NCBI GenBank assembly: GCA_958415865.1
Contig: CATYZV010000006.1
Coordinates: 1 to 17,501 of the forward strand
From: an uncultured Selenomonadaceae bacterium
GTDB taxonomy: Bacteria > Bacillota > Negativicutes > Selenomonadales > Selenomonadaceae
Reading direction: 5' to 3'
Length of the DNA: 17,501 bases
Shown here: positions 1 through 7,404 of the stretch, piece by piece
Numbering within the stretch: position 1 is the stretch's first letter
How the letters are laid out: each line of letters opens with the position of its first letter
Notes under the pieces: model-generated
The model's database searches: none
What the model saw: only the letters and a program-made list of their open reading frames with translations
What the model was told of the DNA's origin: nothing
Translations under genes and position numbers: made by a program

Positions 1-194
1 ATCCGGAAATAGCGCACATCAAGAGCGCCCTTTTAAGCTGCGGAGCCAAGGCCGCCATGATGTCCGGCAGCGGTCCCACCGTCTTTGCCATCGCCCGCAG
101 CAATGCTGAAGCTGAGGCCATCGCCCAAAAGATGCGCGAGAACTTTGATGCCGACATATTTGCCACCTGCACATCAGGCACAGACTCATTTTAG
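1..194 (+). CDS. ispE: 4-diphosphocytidyl-2-C-methyl-D-erythritol kinase, C-terminal end (partial)
   Basis: Open frame running in from the window edge (first complete codon at 3) to a TAG at 192-194, so only about 63 C-terminal residues are present. The segment MSGSGPTVFAIAR near residue 20 of the fragment is the third GHMP-kinase motif (GSGPT type). Together with the helical tail (EAEAIAQKM) and an end a few dozen residues later, it fits the C-terminus of IspE, which phosphorylates CDP-methylerythritol in the non-mevalonate isoprenoid pathway in the cytosol. The neighbourhood supports IspE over other GHMP kinases, because ispE commonly precedes a regulator gene and glmU in Firmicutes. The catalytic N-terminal part lies outside the window, so the call rests on one motif plus context. 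Confidence 0.82.
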   Translation, partial: PEIAHIKSALLSCGAKAAMMSGSGPTVFAIARSNAEAEAIAQKMRENFDADIFATCTSGTDSF

Positions 195-210
195 ATTGAC
201 TTAGATTGAC
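191..210. repeat. perfect tandem 10-bp direct repeat at the ispE stop
   Basis: TTAGATTGAC occurs twice head to tail. The first copy contains the ispE stop codon and the second lies in the 38-bp gap before the GntR gene, just upstream of its Shine-Dalgarno. It could be a replication-slippage duplication or a direct-repeat operator. Nothing else in the sequence decides between these. Confidence 0.6.
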
Positions 211-232
211 ATAGAGAGGAATCATCACATAC

Positions 233-922
233 ATGAGCAGCAAACTCACCCCGATAAAACTAGACAGCTACCAGCCTCTGCGCGAGGTCGTCTTTGAAAC
301 ACTGCGCGATGCAATCCGCAAGGGAATACTGAAACCGGGCGAACGGCTGATGGAAATCCATCTGGCAGAGCAGCTCGGCGTGAGCCGCACTCCCGTGCGC
401 GAAGCCATCCGCAAACTGGAGCTTGAAGGATACGTGATCATGATGCCGCGCCGCGGCACCTACGTGTCCAATCTCTCTATCAAGGACATCAACGAAGTAT
501 TTGAAATCCGCACCTCGCTCGACTCGCTCGCCAGCGGCCTGGCCGCTGAGCGCATCACCGACGACGAGCTCGAACAGCTCCAGCGCCTGCTCGTCATCAT
601 CGGCGAAGCCATCAAAGAGCACAACATGGAAAAAATCGTCGAAGCCGACACCAAATTCCACGATCTGCTCTACCAGGCCAGCCGCAACCACCGCCTCGTC
701 GGCATCATCTGCAACCTGCGCGAGCAGCTCACGAGCTTCCGCGCCAAATCCATGGCCTATCCCGGCCGCCTCGAAGAAACGCTCGAAGAGCACCGCCGCA
801 TCGTCGACACCATCGCCCAGGGCGACGTGATCGGCGCGCAGAAGGCCTCGGAGTACCACATGGAACGCTCCGAGCACACGCTGCTCTTGAGCATGGAAAA
901 CAAAGACGGCAACGTCGACTGA
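233..922 (+). CDS. GntR-family transcriptional regulator, FadR/FCD subfamily
   Basis: A 229-residue cytosolic DNA-binding regulator. The N-terminal winged helix spans about residues 14-80, with the classic GntR block KPGERLMEIHLAEQLGVSRT followed by PVREAIRKLELEGYV and the wing RRGTYVS. The C-terminal all-helical FCD domain spans about 85-215 and has the usual metal/ligand residues: D139 and H143 (EADTKFH), H187 (EEHRRI) and H209 (EYHMERS). FCD regulators sense small carboxylates or related metabolites; the ligand here cannot be read. A GAGAGGA ribosome site lies 12 nt before the ATG, a slightly long spacing. It sits 38 bp after ispE with no terminator, so the two are probably co-transcribed. 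In many Firmicutes purR and spoVG occupy this slot before glmU; here a GntR protein does. Its codons are richer in G/C third positions than those of glmU and prs. Confidence 0.93.
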   Translation: MSSKLTPIKLDSYQPLREVVFETLRDAIRKGILKPGERLMEIHLAEQLGVSRTPVREAIRKLELEGYVIMMPRRGTYVSNLSIKDINEVFEIRTSLDSLASGLAAERITDDELEQLQRLLVIIGEAIKEHNMEKIVEADTKFHDLLYQASRNHRLVGIICNLREQLTSFRAKSMAYPGRLEETLEEHRRIVDTIAQGDVIGAQKASEYHMERSEHTLLLSMENKDGNVD

Positions 923-923
923 C

Positions 924-952
924 GCAAAACAGCATTTTGCATAAAGATTTTT
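924..952 (+). other. inverted repeat downstream of the GntR gene (weak terminator or operator)
   Basis: GCAAAA and TTTTGC (924-929 and 935-940) form a perfect 6-bp dyad around a 5-nt loop, two bases after the GntR stop. A T run (948-952) follows only after an AT-rich gap, so termination would be weak at best. The dyad also lies just upstream of the glmU promoter and could be an operator. Confidence 0.35.
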
Positions 953-981
953 AGGGACATTCCTTAATATTATGCTATAAT
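951..981 (+). promoter_or_regulatory. promoter of glmU (extended -10)
   Basis: TGCTATAAT at 973-981 is a perfect -10 with the extended TGn element. The -35 is poor (TTAGGG at 951-956, 19-bp spacing), which is tolerable for extended -10 promoters. The start would fall near 988, leaving a leader of about 67 nt. The leader carries the 9-mer TGCGCCGCA twice (991-999 and 1006-1014). Confidence 0.6.
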
Positions 982-1054
982 GTTTGTAGGTGCGCCGCAA
1001 ATAAATGCGCCGCACTGAATCTTACCATACAGATACTTAAAACAAGGAAAGTGA

Positions 1055-2437
1055 ATGACTAAAGTGAAATCAGAAGGCTTAATAACCATCATTTTAGCAG
1101 CCGGAAAAGGCACGCGCATGAAATCCAAACTGCCCAAAGTGCTCCACTGCGCCGGGGGCAAGCCCATGGTTCAGCACGTTCTCGATGCTGCCAAACAGGC
1201 TGGTTCCACACGCAATATAGTAGTAGTAGGGTTTGGACACGAACAGGTGCAGCAGGCTATCGGCAGCCAGGCTGAAGTCGTGCTGCAAAAAGAACAGCTC
1301 GGCACGGGCCATGCAGTAATGCAGGCTGAACCGCTCATCACGGATAAAAAACATTTTTCTATCATGGTGCTCTGCGGCGATACACCGCTAATCACCGGTG
1401 AAATGCTGCATAAGTTCTACGAAGAACACGTTTCTTCAGAAGCGAAGGCTTCTGTGCTGACGACTTTCATGCCTGACCCGTTCGGCTATGGCAGAGTAAT
1501 CCGCCTCCTGGACGGTTCCGTGGAAAAAATCGTTGAGCAGAAAGATGCCAGCGAACGCGAACGCGCTATCAATGAAATCAACACGGGTATTTACTGCTTT
1601 GATGCTCAGGCACTGTTTGACAGTCTCAAGAAGGTCAACAACAACAATGCCCAAGGCGAATACTATCTGCCGGATGTGCTGTCGATTCTGCGCGAAGAAG
1701 GCCAGCAGATCAATGCGTCCATCGCTCAAAACTACGAAGAAACGCTCGGCATAAATTCCCGTTCACAGCTTGCCAGAGCGGAAAAAATTCTTCGCCAGCG
1801 CAAAAATCAGGAATTGATGGATAACGGCGTTACCTTGATGGACCCTGATACGACGTATGTGGATGCAGATGTTCAAATCGGTCAGGATACAGTCCTATAT
1901 CCGGGCACTTGGATTGAAGGCAGCTGCAAGATCGGCGAAAACTGCAAAATCGGCCCGAACAGCCATCTTAAAAACGTACAGGTCGGCAACAATGTAGAAG
2001 CTATGTATTTCTTTGCGGAAGATGCTGAAATCGCTGATGATGTTAAGATGGGACCGTACGTTCACATCCGGCCCAATACGAAGCTGGCTCATAAAGTCAA
2101 GATCGGCAATTTCGTCGAAGTCAAGAATTCCAATATCGGTGAAGGCACGAAGCTGCCGCATCTGTCTTACATCGGCGATACTGACATGGGCAGCGGCGTT
2201 AACATGGGCTGCGGTACTATCACGGTAAATTACGACGGCAAGAAAAAATACCGTACGACTATCGGCAACGACTGCTTCATCGGCTGCAACTCCAATCTCG
2301 TTGCTCCCGTTACGGTCAAAGACGGCGCGTATGTAGGCGCAGGTTCTACTATTACCAAGGAAGTGCCGGAAAACGCCCTTGCCATTGCCCGCGAACGCCA
2401 GACTAATATAACCCGCTGGAAAGACAAGAGAAAATAA
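1055..2437 (+). CDS. glmU: bifunctional N-acetylglucosamine-1-phosphate uridyltransferase / glucosamine-1-phosphate acetyltransferase
   Basis: Makes UDP-GlcNAc for peptidoglycan and teichoic/LPS precursors in two steps: acetylation of GlcN-1-P by the C-terminal domain, then uridylyl transfer by the N-terminal domain. The pyrophosphorylase domain shows LAAGKGTRM (residues 14-22) with K25, QLGTGHA (81-87) and CGDTPL (107-112, metal-binding D109). From about residue 255 to 445 it becomes left-handed beta-helix hexapeptide repeats (for example VGNN, IGEG, MGSG, IGND), with the acetyltransferase histidine H369 in KLPHLSYIGD and the VNYDGKKK loop. The length (460) matches the family (about 456). 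AAGGAAA lies 4 nt before the ATG. It follows its own promoter and is separated from prs by a 95-bp AT-rich gap. Confidence 0.98.
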   Translation: MTKVKSEGLITIILAAGKGTRMKSKLPKVLHCAGGKPMVQHVLDAAKQAGSTRNIVVVGFGHEQVQQAIGSQAEVVLQKEQLGTGHAVMQAEPLITDKKHFSIMVLCGDTPLITGEMLHKFYEEHVSSEAKASVLTTFMPDPFGYGRVIRLLDGSVEKIVEQKDASERERAINEINTGIYCFDAQALFDSLKKVNNNNAQGEYYLPDVLSILREEGQQINASIAQNYEETLGINSRSQLARAEKILRQRKNQELMDNGVTLMDPDTTYVDADVQIGQDTVLYPGTWIEGSCKIGENCKIGPNSHLKNVQVGNNVEAMYFFAEDAEIADDVKMGPYVHIRPNTKLAHKVKIGNFVEVKNSNIGEGTKLPHLSYIGDTDMGSGVNMGCGTITVNYDGKKKYRTTIGNDCFIGCNSNLVAPVTVKDGAYVGAGSTITKEVPENALAIARERQTNITRWKDKRK

Positions 2438-2468
2438 GCTATAATATTATTTTATAATTCTGCTGAAA

Positions 2469-2489
2469 ATACAGTACAGCTGTGTTTTT
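2469..2489 (+). terminator. possible weak terminator after glmU
   Basis: A 6-bp stem including one G-U pair (ATACAG with CTGTGT), a 5-nt loop and four further T bases, lying 32 bp after the glmU stop. The stem is short and AT-rich, so attenuation rather than full termination is plausible. The rest of the glmU-prs gap is AT-rich with no promoter I can place with confidence. Confidence 0.3.
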
Positions 2490-2532
2490 ATATAAATATT
2501 AATTTTAATTTGTTTCGTTCAGGAGGAGAAAA

Positions 2533-3507
2533 ATGAATCTCGACACCTCAAAATTATGTATTCTCACCGGTAATGCCAATCCTAAGCTCGCACAGGAAAT
2601 TGCACAGTACATCGGTGTGGAATTATGTCATGCTTTTGTAGGTCATTTCAACAACGGTGAAACTCAGGTCATGATCAGTGAAAGCATCCGCGGCAGGGAT
2701 GTATTCATCATTCAGCCTACCAGCCAGCCGGTAAACGATAATCTCATGGAACTGCTCGTAATGGCAGATGCCTGCCGCCGCGCTTCCGCTAGAAGCATCA
2801 ATGCTGTAGTGCCGTATTACGCTTATTCCCGCCAGGACCGCAAGACTCGCGGACGTGAACCGATCTCTGCTAAGCTCGTAGCAAACCTCATGACTACTGC
2901 CGGCATCAACCGCGTCATCACTGTAGATTTGCATGCAGGTCAGATTCAGGGATTCTTTGACGTGCCCGTTGATCATCTCGCTGCAGCTCCGCTGCTTGCT
3001 ACGTACATCCAGTCAAAACATCTTGATGATGTGATCGTAGTATCTCCTGACCTCGGCGGCGTAACTCGCGCCCGCGCTCTCGCTGACCGCCTCAAGACTC
3101 CGATTGCCATCATTGAAAAACGCCGTCCTATGCCGGGCTGCGCTAAAGTAATGAGCCTTATCGGCGACGTAAAAGACAAGAACTGCGTAATCATCGACGA
3201 TATCGTAGATACGGCAGGCTCGCTCTGCGAAGGTGCTAAGGCACTGATGTCTCACGGTGCAAAATCCGTATACGCATGCTGCACGCACGGCATTTTGAGC
3301 GACCCCGCTGTTCAGCGCATTGAAGATTCTCCGATGGAAGAACTCATCATCACCAACACCATTCCTCTGCCGGAAGAAAAACATTCCAGCAAGATCATCT
3401 CGCTGTCCATGGCTGCTCCGCTCGGTGAAGCTATCACCCGCATTTTTGAAAATAAATCGGTCAGCAAGCTCTTTGACAGCATAGACATGGTAAGAGGCAA
3501 GGGCTGA
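2533..3507 (+). CDS. prs: ribose-phosphate pyrophosphokinase (PRPP synthetase, class I)
   Basis: Transfers pyrophosphate from ATP to ribose-5-phosphate to give PRPP for purine, pyrimidine, histidine, tryptophan and NAD synthesis. Both halves of the type I fold are intact. The N-terminal half has GHFNNGE (37-43), [20 protein letters not shown] (residues 91-110) and the metal-site signature [12 protein letters not shown] with H134. The C-terminal half has the flexible catalytic loop EKRRP (195-199) and the PRPP-binding motif [12 protein letters not shown] (219-230). The length of 324 is slightly above the usual 315-317. The start is fixed by AGGAGG 7 nt upstream of the ATG. A strong terminator follows 30 bp after the stop, so prs closes the upstream unit. 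glmU-prs adjacency is a widespread Firmicute arrangement. Confidence 0.98.
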   Translation: MNLDTSKLCILTGNANPKLAQEIAQYIGVELCHAFVGHFNNGETQVMISESIRGRDVFIIQPTSQPVNDNLMELLVMADACRRASARSINAVVPYYAYSRQDRKTRGREPISAKLVANLMTTAGINRVITVDLHAGQIQGFFDVPVDHLAAAPLLATYIQSKHLDDVIVVSPDLGGVTRARALADRLKTPIAIIEKRRPMPGCAKVMSLIGDVKDKNCVIIDDIVDTAGSLCEGAKALMSHGAKSVYACCTHGILSDPAVQRIEDSPMEELIITNTIPLPEEKHSSKIISLSMAAPLGEAITRIFENKSVSKLFDSIDMVRGKG

Positions 3508-3537
3508 TACCCAACAGAACTAATAAGTAATGTAGAT

Positions 3538-3571
3538 AAAAGAGGTCTCCCGCATAGAGAGACCTCTTTTT
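3538..3571 (+). terminator. strong intrinsic terminator of prs
   Basis: Perfect stem AGAGGTCTC / GAGACCTCT (3541-3549 with 3559-3567). It is extended by A-T pairs on the outside, has a loop of about 9 nt and is followed directly by a run of T bases. The flanking A tract makes it potentially bidirectional. Confidence 0.92.
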
Positions 3572-3577
3572 GAGCAT

Positions 3578-3603
3578 ATAAGCTGTTAATTTCAGCTTAT
3601 TTT
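3578..3603. other. second inverted repeat after the prs terminator
   Basis: ATAAGCTG and CAGCTTAT form a perfect 8-bp dyad with a 7-nt AT loop, followed by TTTT. It lies 7 bp beyond the prs terminator and upstream of the likely uppP promoter. It could be a back-up terminator or an operator. Confidence 0.45.
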
Positions 3604-3630
3604 CATAAAGCAGGCGTATGCTTGTATTAA
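3602..3630 (+). promoter_or_regulatory. candidate promoter of uppP
   Basis: TTCATA (3602-3607), a 17-bp spacer and TATTAA (3625-3630). Each hexamer matches consensus at four of six positions. uppP must have its own promoter because a strong terminator separates it from prs. This is the best-spaced pair that I find, but it is not a strong match. Confidence 0.35.
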
Positions 3631-3679
3631 ATCACAGCTTTATAAGGTGAAAGCCCAATAATACTTAGGAGGTTAATCT

Positions 3680-4504
3680 TTGTTTACTTTAGAAATCATC
3701 AAAGCCATTGTTCTCGGCGTGGTTGAAGGCTTGACTGAATGGCTGCCTGTCAGCAGCACCGGTCATATGATATTAGTAGATGAATTCATGACGCTTAATG
3801 TATCGAAAGCGTTTATGGATATGTTTCTCGTCGTAATTCAGCTCGGAGCGATCCTCGCCGTGGTTGTGCTCAATTTCGACAGGCTCAATCCGATTTCCGC
3901 CAGAAAAACGTATCTGCAAAAACGTCAGACTATCACTTTGTGGATAAAGGTAATTGTAGGCTGCCTGCCCGCAGCGATAATCGGCTTGATCTTCAACGAC
4001 TACATGGAAGAGCATTTTATGAATTCGCAGGTGGTAGCGTTTACGCTGGTATTATACGGTGTATTGTTCATAGTAGTAGAAAATTACAATAAGCACCGCC
4101 ATCCGCGCATTAATGATGTCAATGATTTGGATTACAAGACAGCGCTGATAATCGGTTTGTTCCAGGTATTGTCATTGGTGCCCGGCACCTCCCGCTCCGG
4201 CTCTACCATCTTAGGCGGTATAATTTTCGGCACTTCCCGCGTTGTGGCAACAGAATACACGTTCTATCTTGCTATCCCTGTCATGTTCGGTGCCAGTGCA
4301 CTCAAGATGTTCAAATTCGGCTTCAATTATACTTTTGAACAAGTAATACTGCTCTTAGTAGGCATGGTTGTTGCTTTCATTGTTTCCGTAATTTCTATTA
4401 AATTCCTGCTGCGCTACGTCCGCACGAATGATTTCAAGGCTTTCGGCTGGTACCGCATAGCTCTAGGCTTATTGGTATTCGCATATTTTTATTTTGCAGG
4501 CTGA
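3680..4504 (+). CDS. uppP: undecaprenyl-diphosphate phosphatase (UppP/BacA family)
   Basis: Integral membrane enzyme that dephosphorylates undecaprenyl-PP to undecaprenyl-P, recycling the lipid carrier of cell-wall synthesis; excess activity gives bacitracin resistance. Both inverted-repeat signature loops are present: EGLTEWLPVSSTGHM at residues 16-30 (catalytic E16, E20 and H29) and PGTSRSGST at 168-176 with R172. About eight hydrophobic helices fill the remainder, and the 274-residue length is typical. The start codon is TTG at 3680-3682, fixed by AGGAGG with 7-nt spacing; no ATG is suitably placed. It is monocistronic, with strong terminators on both sides. Confidence 0.97.
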   Translation: MFTLEIIKAIVLGVVEGLTEWLPVSSTGHMILVDEFMTLNVSKAFMDMFLVVIQLGAILAVVVLNFDRLNPISARKTYLQKRQTITLWIKVIVGCLPAAIIGLIFNDYMEEHFMNSQVVAFTLVLYGVLFIVVENYNKHRHPRINDVNDLDYKTALIIGLFQVLSLVPGTSRSGSTILGGIIFGTSRVVATEYTFYLAIPVMFGASALKMFKFGFNYTFEQVILLLVGMVVAFIVSVISIKFLLRYVRTNDFKAFGWYRIALGLLVFAYFYFAG

Positions 4505-4520
4505 CAGCTCATAATATAAA

Positions 4521-4570
4521 GAACCGGCATCAAGGTTCGGATTTTCATCCGGATATTGATGCCGGTTTTC
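4521..4570. terminator. strong bidirectional terminator between uppP and the convergent minus-strand operon
   Basis: A 12-bp perfect stem (AACCGGCATCAA at 4522-4533 with its complement at 4556-4567) encloses a smaller hairpin (CGGAT/ATCCG) and is followed by TTTT on the plus strand. On the minus strand the same stem is followed by a U-rich stretch. It lies 16 bp after uppP and only a few bases after the stop of the convergent PaaK-like gene at 4574, so it probably ends both transcripts. Confidence 0.9.
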
Positions 4571-4573
4571 TAT

Positions 4574-5464
4574 TTAGAATTCATCAATAGCGGTGGCAAG
4601 GGTCCGTCCACAGGGACAGCTTTCATTGCTGCAAAGCTGTATGTGCTGATCTGTTACAAAGCGCAGTATGGGCATAGCTTCATAAGTCAGAGCCGTCAAT
4701 ACAAGATTGCCGTCTACTATTTCAGGATAGAAGTAATCTTCTTGAAGGTGCCATCTATGGTGCTCACAGGTGAAGAATATGCCGGCGAGTCCCGAGTTTA
4801 CACCTACGTATATCTGAGATATATCCTGCTTTAGCTCCTTAGCAAGTGCGGGCACCCGCTTGTCGTGCAGTGTCGTAACAAGGGCGATTAGCTTAGGAGG
4901 CATAGTGGTTTTGCCGGCTGATATCTGCACGAGTGTATCGGCTGAGGCTATCAAGGTGCTGGGATGAAATATATTGATGGCATTCAATACAGCATCGGTG
5001 CCTCGGCAGGGCAGGACGGCTGCGCCGAGAGCTTCAGCTGCGTAATGCAGGTCGAGCCGGTACTGCATACTGTAATCGCCGCATATCAATAGAGTGGAGG
5101 CTTTGTTGATATCATTGGCAGCGAGAGGACGCAGAGCGATGTCGATATTGCGTGCCATGTCGCCGGCGGTGAAGCAGCGGTACAGCCCGTTAGGGGATTG
5201 AGTGAGGCGCAGTGCACTGCTCATTGGTCCTGTCATTAGGTCGCTTGCTGCTGTCTGTTTTATTTCTGCAAGCGTGGTCAGCGGCAGTTTTCCTATATCG
5301 TCCAAGATTTTCACATCGTCTATGCTTATATTTGCCTGATGAAATTTTCGTCGGTAAAAGGGCGATTTTTCATATGCCCAGCGGAATGTCCTTAGAAACT
5401 GCCGTTCGACCATGGTGCGGCGGGCGGCGCGGTCCATCATTTCACTTTGAGGATTGGCTATCAT
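4574..5464 (-). CDS. truncated PaaK/coenzyme-F390-synthetase-like protein, probably catalytically inactive as an adenylating enzyme
   Basis: 296 residues related to the phenylacetate-CoA ligase (PaaK) branch of adenylate-forming enzymes, usually about 430. Recognisable parts in order are: the N-terminal WAYEKSPFYRRKF ... DIGKLPLTTLAEI (29-68), the core LHYAAEALGAAVLP (139-152), EDYFYPEIVDG (242-252), LVLTALTYEAMPILRF (254-269) and CPCGR (283-287). The ATP-gripping SSGTTG loop expected near residue 90 is replaced by TQSPNG. The YG-x-SE motif is replaced by IYVGVNSG, and the RYRTGD motif by RFVTDQ. The C-terminal domain with the catalytic lysine is absent because the protein stops 9 residues after CPCGR. 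It is therefore unlikely to activate a carboxylate; a binding or scaffold role is inference. Its ATG is 3 bp after the radical SAM gene (GAGG 8 nt upstream), implying translational coupling. No frameshift is evident. Confidence 0.75.
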   Translation of the reverse strand: MIANPQSEMMDRAARRTMVERQFLRTFRWAYEKSPFYRRKFHQANISIDDVKILDDIGKLPLTTLAEIKQTAASDLMTGPMSSALRLTQSPNGLYRCFTAGDMARNIDIALRPLAANDINKASTLLICGDYSMQYRLDLHYAAEALGAAVLPCRGTDAVLNAINIFHPSTLIASADTLVQISAGKTTMPPKLIALVTTLHDKRVPALAKELKQDISQIYVGVNSGLAGIFFTCEHHRWHLQEDYFYPEIVDGNLVLTALTYEAMPILRFVTDQHIQLCSNESCPCGRTLATAIDEF

Positions 5465-5467
5465 ACG

Positions 5468-6712
5468 TCATGCCTCGCTGTTTTTCTGATAGTGGCTGAA
5501 GCTGCCGATGACGATATCGGGGAACTGTTCGCGCAGCTGCCGGAAGAATTCCTTCGTGCCGAGCGGCTTGGTGAAAGGCGGCATGATGTCGGCAAAGGCA
5601 TCGGGATCGACGTTGAGATTGCGGATTTGAATCATGTCAACGTGGTTTTCTGCTAGAAATTCCCTCCAGGCAGCGGCTTCGCTTTCGCTGTCGTTGAAGC
5701 CGGGGAAGTAGAGCATATTGAGCGAGATGTGCACGCCGTGTTCATGGGCATAGCGTATCGATTCTTTGACATTGTCAAGCGAATAGGAGCAGCGGTAATA
5801 TGCTTGATAATTTTCCGGCACAGCACTGATGATGCTGACGCGCATACTGTCTAGTCCGGCATCGATGATGCGCTTGATTCCATCGGTGTAGCCGGCGTTT
5901 GTATTGATGTTTATCTGGCCTTTGGCTGTCTTCTTGCGAATCTTTTCAATGGCGGGCACGATATTGTCCGCGGCAAGAGATGGTTCGCCTTCGCAGCCCT
6001 GCCCGAAGCTGATGATGGCATCGGGTGCCGTTTCCAGATGGTAGATGCCTATTTGGGCGATTTCTTTGGGCGTGGGGCGGAATTTGATGCGGCTCTGTGG
6101 CGACGGGCAGCACTCAGCAGGCTGGAGCGAGATGCAGCCGAAGCAGTTGGCATTGCAGACGGGTGATGTCGGTATGCCTGCTTCCCAGCGGCGGTAGAAC
6201 AGATTCTGCGCAGTGCAGCAGTGCCAAGTCAATGAGCAGTTGCCTAGGTGTTCGACGAGCCTGTTGTCCGGCAGATCTTTTTGCACTCTCTTCACGAGCT
6301 TGTGCAGGTTGCGCGTATTGTAGTGCATAGGGTCCCATTTGTCATTTTCATCGGTGTAGGCAGCAGCGGCATAGAGTTCGTTCTTGTAGACGACGACGGC
6401 CGTATAGCCGTAGAGCGGCAGCTGCTGCGCGCCTTCTTCTTTTTTGAAGGCAGGCATATAAAGGCGCGTGTAGCCTGCCGGCAGGATAGCTGCTACGGCA
6501 TTGCCCATGATGGGCATGGTTTCGCCGTCGTATTCAGCCAGCGGCAGGCGGTCGGGCAGAAACATCAGGTCGGCAGATTCCGGCAGGGGTATGAGATCGT
6601 CGGGCGACAGTTTCACGATTTCCGTGCCGGTGCGTGCCAAGGCTTCAAATCCCTTGGGCGCGTCGAGGATATTGCCGTTTTCATCGGCGTAGAGGGCGCG
6701 TATTTCAGCCAT
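5468..6712 (-). CDS. radical SAM protein of unknown function
   Basis: About 414 residues from the chosen ATG. The 4Fe-4S/SAM signature CNANCFGC (CxxxCxxC) is at residues 186-193. It is preceded by a roughly 180-residue N-terminal domain and followed by a TIM-barrel half with a glycine-rich SAM-contact segment ISFGQGCEGEPSL (234-246) and the strands ININTNAG and MRVSIISA. Extra cysteines lie just before the signature (C159, C165, C166) and after it (C201, C202), so a further metal site is possible. I recall similar proteins (SPVCNA..C.GCISLQP, FGQGCEGEPLL) in other Firmicutes, uncharacterised; the substrate cannot be inferred. The start at 6712 has AGGTGAGG close upstream and overlaps the pth stop by 8 nt. 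An in-frame ATG at 6736 would add 8 residues but has no ribosome site. Confidence 0.85.
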   Translation of the reverse strand: MAEIRALYADENGNILDAPKGFEALARTGTEIVKLSPDDLIPLPESADLMFLPDRLPLAEYDGETMPIMGNAVAAILPAGYTRLYMPAFKKEEGAQQLPLYGYTAVVVYKNELYAAAAYTDENDKWDPMHYNTRNLHKLVKRVQKDLPDNRLVEHLGNCSLTWHCCTAQNLFYRRWEAGIPTSPVCNANCFGCISLQPAECCPSPQSRIKFRPTPKEIAQIGIYHLETAPDAIISFGQGCEGEPSLAADNIVPAIEKIRKKTAKGQININTNAGYTDGIKRIIDAGLDSMRVSIISAVPENYQAYYRCSYSLDNVKESIRYAHEHGVHISLNMLYFPGFNDSESEAAAWREFLAENHVDMIQIRNLNVDPDAFADIMPPFTKPLGTKEFFRQLREQFPDIVIGSFSHYQKNSEA

Positions 6713-7346
6713 TGGCCTCACCTGCTTTCTCGCCATTGTTCTGCGGAGCAGCCTCTACAGGCTTGGATTTTTTCTTCTTCTGCTTTTTGGGATTGTAGCG
6801 GTTCATAGCCATATCGACCGATTCTTTGACCATGCACTCGATGGCGGGAATCAGGTATTTGATGGCTGCATCGACCGCTTCTTTGTCTGCGGCGGGGAAC
6901 GGTGCCAGTACATGGTTTACGACCGTCCAGCCGGGCAGAGGCCGTCCGATGCCGAGGCGTACATGGGCGAAGTTCTCGCTTCCGACGTGGGCTATCAGCG
7001 ATTTGATGCCGTTGTGGCCGCCGGAGCTGCCCTTTTTGCGGATGCGGATGGTGCCGGCAGGGATGTCCATATCATCGTGGGCGACGATGATGTCTTCTGG
7101 CTGCAATTTGTACCAGCGCATGAGAGGTCCGATTGCCTCGCCGCTGTTGTTCATGTACGTCTGCGGCTTTACGAGAATGACTTTTTCTGTGCCGATGCGC
7201 GCTTCGGCGATCTTGGCGTTGAATTTATCCTTCCAGATATCTGCGCCGAGATGATCGGCAAGAGCGTCTATCATCATAAAACCGACATTGTGGCGGGTTT
7301 TGGCGTATTCACTGCCGGGATTGCCGAGCCCTGCTATTATCTTCAT
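6705..7346 (-). CDS. pth: peptidyl-tRNA hydrolase with a lysine-rich C-terminal extension
   Basis: Cleaves the ester bond of peptidyl-tRNAs released from stalled ribosomes, recycling tRNA. The catalytic and tRNA-binding residues are visible: N9 (GLGNPG), H19 (KTRHNVGF), N67 (YMNNSG), D92 (HDDMDIP) and N112 (GGHNGIKS). Pth is normally about 185-195 residues; this one has 213. The extra tail from about residue 185 has six near-contiguous lysines (KKQKKKKSK) followed by a low-complexity Ala/Asn/Gly/Glu end. GGAGG lies 9 nt before the ATG. It is the first gene of a minus-strand operon with the radical SAM and PaaK-like genes, overlapping the next gene by 8 nt. Confidence 0.97.
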   Translation of the reverse strand: MKIIAGLGNPGSEYAKTRHNVGFMMIDALADHLGADIWKDKFNAKIAEARIGTEKVILVKPQTYMNNSGEAIGPLMRWYKLQPEDIIVAHDDMDIPAGTIRIRKKGSSGGHNGIKSLIAHVGSENFAHVRLGIGRPLPGWTVVNHVLAPFPAADKEAVDAAIKYLIPAIECMVKESVDMAMNRYNPKKQKKKKSKPVEAAPQNNGEKAGEANG

Positions 7347-7404
7347 TAAAGTAATTCCTCCAATATATTATGCTGAATTTCTCTATCTATTTTAACATAA
7401 ATAA

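Noticed and set aside
991..1014. TGCGCCGCA repeated twice in the glmU leader as a possible riboswitch
   Set aside because: It is only a short direct repeat with no supporting stem architecture, so it is noted under the promoter but not called as a feature.
260..1015. Long antisense open frame (251 codons) opposite the GntR gene
   Set aside because: It is a shadow of the GC-rich GntR codons. The translation has no family motif and there is no ribosome site, while the plus-strand frame is an unambiguous GntR regulator.
4556..4834. 92-codon plus-strand frame after uppP
   Set aside because: It starts inside the bidirectional terminator and is antisense to the PaaK-like gene; the product is not protein-like.
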